NCBI GenBank assembly: GCA_947624815.1
Contig: CANQME010000015.1
Span: 1-40,902, forward strand
Source of the DNA: an uncultured Lachnospiraceae bacterium
Lineage (GTDB): Bacteria > Bacillota > Clostridia > Lachnospirales > Lachnospiraceae
Reading direction: 5' to 3'
Length of the DNA stretch: 40,902 nt
The translations under genes and the position numbers were made by a program. Position 1 is the first letter of the stretch. Every line of letters starts with the position of its first letter. Under the pieces are notes generated by a model, which worked only from the letters and a program-made list of their open reading frames with translations, searched no databases and was not told where the DNA came from. This document shows positions 16,201-21,731 of the stretch, piece after piece.

Positions 16201-16532
16201 CAAAAGATAATAACATAGAATTGAATATTGCTGATCTGCGAAACCTATGCGAGAAAGAAAACATAGAGGCAACACTTCATGCGACAAAGCGTCTTGAGCA
16301 AAGAGGCATTTTGTTAGCGGATGTAATTGCATGTATTCATAACGGAGAAATTATCGAACAATACCCTGATGATTACCCTTATCCGAGCTGTCTCATTTTA
16401 GGAATGTCTTTGAAAAATCGCTATCTTCATGTTGTCATCGGCAGCGATATGAAAACAATATGGATAGTAACTGCGTATTATCCTGATCCTGACAAATGGA
16501 GTAAAGACTTCAGAACAAGAAAGGAGATTTGA
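16197..16532 (+). CDS. DUF4258 domain protein (toxin-like candidate)
   Basis: ATLHATKRLEQRGILLADVIACIHNGEIIEQYPDDYPYPSCLILGMSLKNRYLHVVIGSDMKTIWIVTAYYPDPDKW. Confidence 0.8.
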   Translation: MTKDNNIELNIADLRNLCEKENIEATLHATKRLEQRGILLADVIACIHNGEIIEQYPDDYPYPSCLILGMSLKNRYLHVVIGSDMKTIWIVTAYYPDPDKWSKDFRTRKEI

Positions 16533-16535
16533 TTT

Positions 16536-16763
16536 ATGGCGTGCTTTTTATGTAAAGGAAATGTTGAAAAAACGACCACAACATATATGACCGAACATAA
16601 CGGATGTTTTATTATCATCAAAAACGTACCTTGTACAAAATGTACCCAGTGCGGCGAAGAATATCTTAACGGAGTCACGATTGAAAAGATCGAAAAAATT
16701 ATCTCCAATGTAAAAGAAGCTTTGACTGAACTTGCCATTATCGATTTCACACAAGCTGCTTAG
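16536..16763 (+). CDS. YgiT-type zinc-finger protein (MqsA-like antitoxin N-terminal domain)
   Basis: CFLCKGNVEKTTTTYMTEHNGCFIIIKNVPCTKCTQCGEEYLNGVTIEKIEKII. Confidence 0.85.
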   Translation: MACFLCKGNVEKTTTTYMTEHNGCFIIIKNVPCTKCTQCGEEYLNGVTIEKIEKIISNVKEALTELAIIDFTQAA

Positions 16764-16883
16764 TCCCTACCTCGCGCAGAGATATACCTTTGCAATAAGA
16801 ATATTTCCGCCAGATTGACGACGGAGAAAGAAAAGGGAATTTATTATGACTATCACGGTGGAATAATTATGGAGGTGTGTATT

Positions 16884-17261
16884 ATGGCAGAGTATGTGTA
16901 TCCCGCTATTTTCCATTCCAATGGGGATGAAACCTATACGATAACCTATCCGGATTTACCTGGATGCATCAGTGAGGGAAAATCATTGGCCAACGCTATG
17001 TATATGGCACAGTCTGCACTGACTCAATGGATAGAATATCTGACTGACAAGAACTATAACATTCCGAAGGCAAGTAATATTCTCGATGTCGAAACGGAAT
17101 CGAATGAGTTTGCAAATTTAATTCGCGTTGACGTAAAAGAAAGTCGCGCTGTAAGGAGGACTGTCAGCATTCCCAAATGGATGGACGATAAAGTGTCAGA
17201 TGCCGGCTTGAGTCTTTCCCGTGTCTTGCAGGACGCCTTACTTCAAAAATTTCAAGCATAA
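16884..17261 (+). CDS. HicB-family antitoxin-like protein, no HicA seen
   Basis: YVYPAIFHSNGDETYTITYPDLPGCISEGKSLANAMYMAQSALTQWIEYL; C-terminal RHH-like RRTVSIPKWMDDKVSDAGLSLSRVLQDAL. Confidence 0.85.
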   Translation: MAEYVYPAIFHSNGDETYTITYPDLPGCISEGKSLANAMYMAQSALTQWIEYLTDKNYNIPKASNILDVETESNEFANLIRVDVKESRAVRRTVSIPKWMDDKVSDAGLSLSRVLQDALLQKFQA

Positions 17262-17288
17262 AAAACCGCCCCGGTGCGCCAACACCGG
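17261..17288 (+). repeat. GC-rich hairpin repeat, copy 1
   Basis: AAAAACCGCCCCGGTGCGCCAACACCGG; stem CCGGTG/CACCGG, loop CGCCAA. Confidence 0.8.
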
Positions 17289-17325
17289 ATCAACTATTAT
17301 TTTTTCAAATTAACTATTGTTTTTT

Positions 17326-17428
17326 TACCGCAAAGGACTTATGATTATGTCGTAACTTAGTTACGAAAGTGAGCATACCCCTAGCGGTAGTCCTCCCACT
17401 ATAAGGGATCCGACGATGCTTGGGGTAT
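17326..17428 (+). ncRNA. Candidate structured leader RNA of the retropepsin-like gene
   Basis: TCGTAAC-TTA-GTTACGA hairpin (17350-17366); ATACCCC/GGGGTAT (17375-17381/17422-17428); ACCGC/GCGGT and AGGACT/AGTCCT in crossing order. Confidence 0.3.
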
Positions 17429-17447
17429 TTTATCAGGAGGGTTCATT

Positions 17448-17918
17448 GTGAAAGTTGGACATGTTGGAATCATTGTCGGTATTAAGGACAAAGAGGAGGA
17501 CCCTGGAAAAAAGCACTGCGAAAAATCGTTTGCCTTGTCATATGACGCAAATGATCCAAAACTATATTCGCCTGCTAAGATCACCATTGGTGAGAAGATC
17601 AGGCAGACGACTAAAGCTTTGTGGGATACTGGTGCTACGATAACTGCTATCTCTCATGCAACAGCAGAGCATTTCAATGCTGTTCCGCAAGATTTCGGGG
17701 TTTCCATCAGTGCAACCGGACGCAATGATGCTAATATTTATCTTGCCACAATAGAACTCCCTGGTGGAATCGTTTTTCATGATGTGGAAGTATGGGATGT
17801 TGACTTATCCGATCACGGAGCCGAAGTTGTGATTGGCATGGATATTATTGCCCGCGGCAGGCTTGTCGTAGAGACTGTGAATGGGACTCCAATGTTCTCA
17901 TTCAGTGTAGAGTGCTAA
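17448..17918 (+). CDS. Retropepsin-like aspartic protease domain protein
   Basis: ALWDTGATITAIS (DTGA catalytic motif) and AEVVIGMDIIARGRLVVE C-terminal flap/ILG-like motif; GTG start with AGGAGG SD. Confidence 0.8.
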   Translation: MKVGHVGIIVGIKDKEEDPGKKHCEKSFALSYDANDPKLYSPAKITIGEKIRQTTKALWDTGATITAISHATAEHFNAVPQDFGVSISATGRNDANIYLATIELPGGIVFHDVEVWDVDLSDHGAEVVIGMDIIARGRLVVETVNGTPMFSFSVEC

Positions 17919-17923
17919 CTAAT

Positions 17924-17956
17924 AAAAAAACTCCCCGATGCGCCAACACCGGAGCG
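17924..17956 (+). repeat. GC-rich hairpin repeat, copy 2 (diverged)
   Basis: AAAAAAACTCCCCGATGCGCCAACACCGGAGCG. Confidence 0.75.
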
Positions 17957-17973
17957 AAAATGAGGAAATTTAT

Positions 17974-18321
17974 ATGAAAATAAATGCAAACGGGACAGAA
18001 ATATCTGTAATATCCGTAGAACGGTTTCCAGATGATTTTTTATGATTAACAGACTTGGCAAGAAGAAAAAATTCACATGAGCCTAAAGATGTTGTTAAAA
18101 ACTGGCTTCGTCTTCGTTCCACGATTGAATTTCTCGGATTATGGGAACAATTATATAATCTAAATTTTAAAGGGGTCGAATTCGACACCTTTAAGAATGA
18201 AGCTGGTTCAAATGCATTTACTTTGACTCCACAAAGGTGGATAGAAAAAACAAATGCAATAGGACTGATTCCACGATCGGGAAAAGGCGGCGGAACTTAT
18301 GCGCACAAAGATATTGCTTAA
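17974..18321 (+). pseudogene. KilA-N domain protein interrupted by in-frame TGA and C-terminally truncated
   Basis: MKINANGTEISVISVERFPDDFL-[TGA 18043-18045]-LTDLARRKNSHEPKDVVKNWLRLRSTIEFLGLWEQLYNLNFKGVEFDTFKNEAGSNAFTLTPQRWIEKTNAIGLIPRSGKGGGTYAHKDIA*, all one frame. Confidence 0.85.
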
Positions 18322-18339
18322 AAAAACTCATTATAACGC

Positions 18340-18440
18340 TTGTAATATTTTTTGCAATATAGTAATATACTTGTACGGAGAGAACCATATTGATTATGGT
18401 TGAAAGGCACTCATGCAAGTATATGCATGGGTGTTTTTTA
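18340..18440 (+). ncRNA. Candidate small RNA or attenuated leader: promoter + hairpin + intrinsic terminator
   Basis: TTGTAA(18340-18345)-17-TAATAT(18363-18368); hairpin AACCATA/TATGGTT (18383-18401); terminator ACTCATGCA-AGTATA-TGCATGGGT then GTTTTTT (18409-18439). Confidence 0.45.
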
Positions 18441-18445
18441 CTATT

Positions 18446-18478
18446 AAAAACCGCCCCGGTGCGCCAACACCGGAGCGG
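18446..18478 (+). repeat. GC-rich hairpin repeat, copy 3
   Basis: AAAAACCGCCCCGGTGCGCCAACACCGGAGCGG; CCGC.CCGGTG/CACCGG.GCGG stem. Confidence 0.8.
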
Positions 18479-18613
18479 CCAGCATATATCTCTCGGAGGA
18501 TGACATATGCCCCTAAGCAAGGCATATTATATCATCTTTCGTGAGCACCAGTCAATCCCGAACATACATTCGGGTGGTGGTGTATTTTTTAAACAAAAAA
18601 GGAGGATGATATT

Positions 18614-19663
18614 ATGGCAAAGGCGAAAAAATTACCGTCTGGGCAGTGGAGAGTATTGGTCTACAGCCACACAGACCCGGACGGGAAACGACACTATGAG
18701 TCTTTCACAGCGGACAGCAAAAGGGAGGCGGAATATCAAGCTGCGGAGTTTGCGAGAGACAAGGACAGGAAAGGGAGGCCGGAAAATTTAATTGTAGCTG
18801 AAGTTGTCCAAAAGTACATTGAGATTAAAACAAACGTTTTGTCTCCCAGTACGATCAGAGGTTACGAAAATACAGCGAGAAATTATATTTACAAATCATC
18901 AATAAGTAAATATAATATACGCAGCTTGTCGCAAATCGAACTACAAAAATGGGTTGGTGATCTGGCCGACAGTTTTTCTCCGAAAACGGTCCGGAATGCT
19001 TATGGGCTTCTATTATCTGCGGTTGAAATGTTCGTTCCAGATTTCAAGGCCAAAGTAACGCTTCCGCAGAAAAAGGATCCGGCTCTGTATGTGCCATCTG
19101 ACAGCGATATCAAGCATATACTGTCTCACATCCAGGGAAAAGAACTTGAAATTGCAGTTTTACTTGCTGCTTTCGGCCCCATGCGGAGAAGCGAAATATG
19201 TGCTTTGACTACAAACGATATTCGCGGGAACATCGTTACCGTGAATAAAGCAATGGTACTTGATGCAAATAATCAATGGACAATCAAGTCACCAAAAACT
19301 CTCTCAAGTTACCGGGAAATAAAATATCCTCAGTTTGTGATTGATAAAATCAAAAAAAACGGCGGACGAATTATAGAAGCTACACCAGATCAATTATCGA
19401 GCCGCTTTCGTCGCGCGATCAGATTTTCTCATTCTCCGAAATTTCGTTTTCACGATCTTCGCCATTATGGAGCATCTATCATGCACGCTATCGGGATACC
19501 AGATCAATATATCATGGATCGAGGTGGCTGGGCGAGTGACAGGGTAATGAAGAAAATCTACATCGGAACAATCTCCGAAGAAAAAGAAAGAGCTACCGAC
19601 CATATTCTTAATCATTTTGCAGACATGCAACACGAAATACAACACGGAATCAAAAAATCTTGA
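18614..19663 (+). CDS. int: Tyrosine recombinase / phage integrase
   Basis: SAM-like N-term; ALTTNDI, FRFHDLRHYGASIMHAIGIPDQYIMDRGGWAS...KIYIGT (R-H-R-H/W-Y signature). Confidence 0.95.
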   Translation: MAKAKKLPSGQWRVLVYSHTDPDGKRHYESFTADSKREAEYQAAEFARDKDRKGRPENLIVAEVVQKYIEIKTNVLSPSTIRGYENTARNYIYKSSISKYNIRSLSQIELQKWVGDLADSFSPKTVRNAYGLLLSAVEMFVPDFKAKVTLPQKKDPALYVPSDSDIKHILSHIQGKELEIAVLLAAFGPMRRSEICALTTNDIRGNIVTVNKAMVLDANNQWTIKSPKTLSSYREIKYPQFVIDKIKKNGGRIIEATPDQLSSRFRRAIRFSHSPKFRFHDLRHYGASIMHAIGIPDQYIMDRGGWASDRVMKKIYIGTISEEKERATDHILNHFADMQHEIQHGIKKS

Positions 19664-19855
19664 TAAATCAAGTGTTTTAGATTGAAAACAAAGGGGGTGT
19701 AGCCCTTTGCTTCCACACATTCAAAAACCCTGGATTATCAAAAAGGCTTGATTTTCCAGGGTTTTCTTTATTTTATATATTGATAACAGCATCATTATAT
19801 TGCTAATAGATATAGCATTATGCAACACAATGCAACACGAAAATGCAACACGAAA
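19626..19855 (+). repeat. Putative integrase arm-type site repeats / attP region
   Basis: TGCAACACGAAA at 19626-19637, related ACAACACGGAA at 19639, TGCAACACAA at 19821, TGCAACACGAAA at 19831 and 19844, flanking the 3' end of int. Confidence 0.6.
19724..19765. terminator. Bidirectional terminator-like hairpin between convergent int and late operon
   Basis: AAAACCCTGG (19724-19733) / CCAGGGTTTT (19756-19765), inner ATCAA/TTGAT. Confidence 0.6.
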
Positions 19856-19878
19856 TCATGATATGATATGCCTTTCTC

Positions 19879-19906
19879 CCCTCCGGTCGCCGCCGGAGGG
19901 TTTTTT
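19879..19906 (+). terminator. Rho-independent terminator
   Basis: CCCTCCGG-TCGCCG-CCGGAGGG followed by TTTTTT. Confidence 0.75.
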
Positions 19907-19959
19907 CGCATCCTGTCGAAAATATATCCTGACACAGTACATCAAAAAGTACAAAAGAA

Positions 19960-19992
19960 AAAAGAGGCCGGGCAGTTACAATGCTGCCGGCC
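19960..19992 (-). terminator. Rho-independent terminator of the late operon
   Basis: Minus strand GGCCGGCAG-loop-CTGCCCGGCC (one bulge) followed by TCTTTTTTCTTTT. Confidence 0.65.
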
Positions 19993-20086
19993 CTTTCCGT
20001 TACACCTTACCGCAGTGCTCGCATTCCCCGCACATGCATGTCATAAGGGACAGAATGTCCTCATACGGCAGCGGAAAATCCTCCTT

Positions 20087-21274
20087 TCAGTTAATCGGTT
20101 CGGTATACGCCAGGCAGATCCATCCAGCTCCGCTTAACAGCCTACCCCATAGGCCCTTCGCGCCGGTTTTCATGTTCACCTTCCCGATTGCTTCCTCCAT
20201 GATGGTAAATGATCCGACACCGGTATGCCCGACACTCGGCGCATCCACGGTCGGGCTTATCCGGATGTTGAGATCAGGGATGGAGACATGCACCATGTAC
20301 GGTTCCCAGCCCTCATCCAGCCCAAAGCCCTTCCGGATGCCTGCGAGAATCGCCCGCGCAATCTCCCGCTTATGCGCCTGATACCAGTTCATATCATCCC
20401 GGTCAGAGATAAAGCAGGTCTCCAGCACTGCGTGACTGACGCCCTGCGCCCGGATATGGTTTTGCACCATGAGGCCGGTCTGGTACTGCCGCTGCGTAAT
20501 CACCACTCCATCCCACGCCTGCTTGCTCCCGATGGCGTACAGGTTGGACAGGATCGCGTCCTCCACGCTGTGCCCGGTCTCGCTCTGGTCGATATAGACC
20601 ATGCTGCCGGTCATCTGGCCGTTGCCGGCACAGTCCGGATTAACGCTGGCATTGAAGTGGATCTCCAGCACGTACTTGTAACCGGTCACGTCATAGCTTC
20701 CGCCATTTTTGAAAAAGCTATAATGATTCCGGTCCGGCGCTACATCGCAGGATACGCCCTGCCGATCTGCCTCCTCCTTCACAAGCTGCGTCAGCTCTCT
20801 CGTCAGTGTCGCCTCTTCATAGCCGCAGCCCACGGCTCCGGGATCATAACTCCCATCCATGTTCCGCCCGTGTCCCGCCATCACCAGCATCCGAAAATTC
20901 TTCATCTCTCTTCTCCTTCCGAAATAATAATGCCCCCAGCTTCCCGGCATCCCGTCCTTACCCAGATACGCCATATCTCCCGGTATCGGGGCCGGACCCG
21001 TCACCAGCTTCTCCCAGTCCGGGATCCCGTCCGGGCCGTACTTATTGAAACTCCGGAACATCAAGATCTGATATCCTGGTAGTCTCCTTACGCCCTGTTC
21101 ATACACCGCCCGGACCGCCTGCATCGATTCCCCGGAGTAATCATCAGCCGGCGCGGCGAATGCGGAAAGGTTGTTACCATTGTCCAGGATGCACTGTGCG
21201 ACGCCCAGCTTACCGGCAAACGGCAGGACGCTGGCCTCCGCTTCCACGATTTTTGCAAGGATTTCAAGATTCAT
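20087..21274 (-). CDS. Endolysin: SleB-like cell-wall hydrolase + N-acetylmuramoyl-L-alanine amidase (Amidase_3-like) + C-terminal SH3-like
   Basis: MNLEILAKIVEAEASVLPFAGKLGVAQCILDNG...GHYYFGRR; VMAGHGRNMDGSYDPGAVG...EIHFNAS...AVLETCFISDRDDMNWY; start trimmed to MNLEIL. Confidence 0.85.
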   Translation of the reverse strand: MNLEILAKIVEAEASVLPFAGKLGVAQCILDNGNNLSAFAAPADDYSGESMQAVRAVYEQGVRRLPGYQILMFRSFNKYGPDGIPDWEKLVTGPAPIPGDMAYLGKDGMPGSWGHYYFGRRREMKNFRMLVMAGHGRNMDGSYDPGAVGCGYEEATLTRELTQLVKEEADRQGVSCDVAPDRNHYSFFKNGGSYDVTGYKYVLEIHFNASVNPDCAGNGQMTGSMVYIDQSETGHSVEDAILSNLYAIGSKQAWDGVVITQRQYQTGLMVQNHIRAQGVSHAVLETCFISDRDDMNWYQAHKREIARAILAGIRKGFGLDEGWEPYMVHVSIPDLNIRISPTVDAPSVGHTGVGSFTIMEEAIGKVNMKTGAKGLWGRLLSGAGWICLAYTEPIN

Positions 21275-21731
21275 CGTCATCCTCCTTGTCTGCATCCCCC
21301 ATCGTATCTTCTGTATAGGATTTAATGTGTGTGAGCAATGGGAGCAGGAATGGCGGCATGGCGATCCCGATGTCCTGCAGGTTTTCGAGGATGCTGATGA
21401 TCTCATTGCAGATGATCCAGATTGCCACAACACCCGCCACCAGAAACGGCAGCGACCAGGACAGGCCGATTGTCTCCGTGGTGTAGAGGATCAGCTGATC
21501 GATCAGCGCCCCGACCAGTACCAGGATCCACATACAGATCTTTTTCCAGATGCCCCGCATGGACTGATAGCTGTTGATGTCCTCCTGCCTATGCGGCGCG
21601 GCGATCAGGCCGGTGACATAATCGATCACGTTGGCCCCCACCATTAACAGGATTGGGACGGTCAGAACCCCAAACAGGGAATTGATGACGCCGAAGACGG
21701 CCGCCAGAAATGCTTTGATCTTGTTTTCCAT
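21264..21731 (-). CDS. Phage holin (holin_4 / toxin-secretion-lysis type)
   Basis: LFGVLTVPILLMVGANVIDYVTGLIAAPHRQEDINSYQSMRGIWKKICMWILVLVGALIDQLI. Confidence 0.9.
   Translation of the reverse strand: MENKIKAFLAAVFGVINSLFGVLTVPILLMVGANVIDYVTGLIAAPHRQEDINSYQSMRGIWKKICMWILVLVGALIDQLILYTTETIGLSWSLPFLVAGVVAIWIICNEIISILENLQDIGIAMPPFLLPLLTHIKSYTEDTMGDADKEDDDES

Noticed and set aside
17333-17370. Hammerhead-ribozyme resemblance (CTTATGA ... GTTACGAAA)
   Set aside because: Core is CTTATGA not CTGATGA, stem II does not follow directly, and no flanking stems I/III or cleavage triplet could be aligned.
20225-21082. 285-aa plus-strand ORF
   Set aside because: Antisense to the endolysin gene; composition typical of shadow frames.
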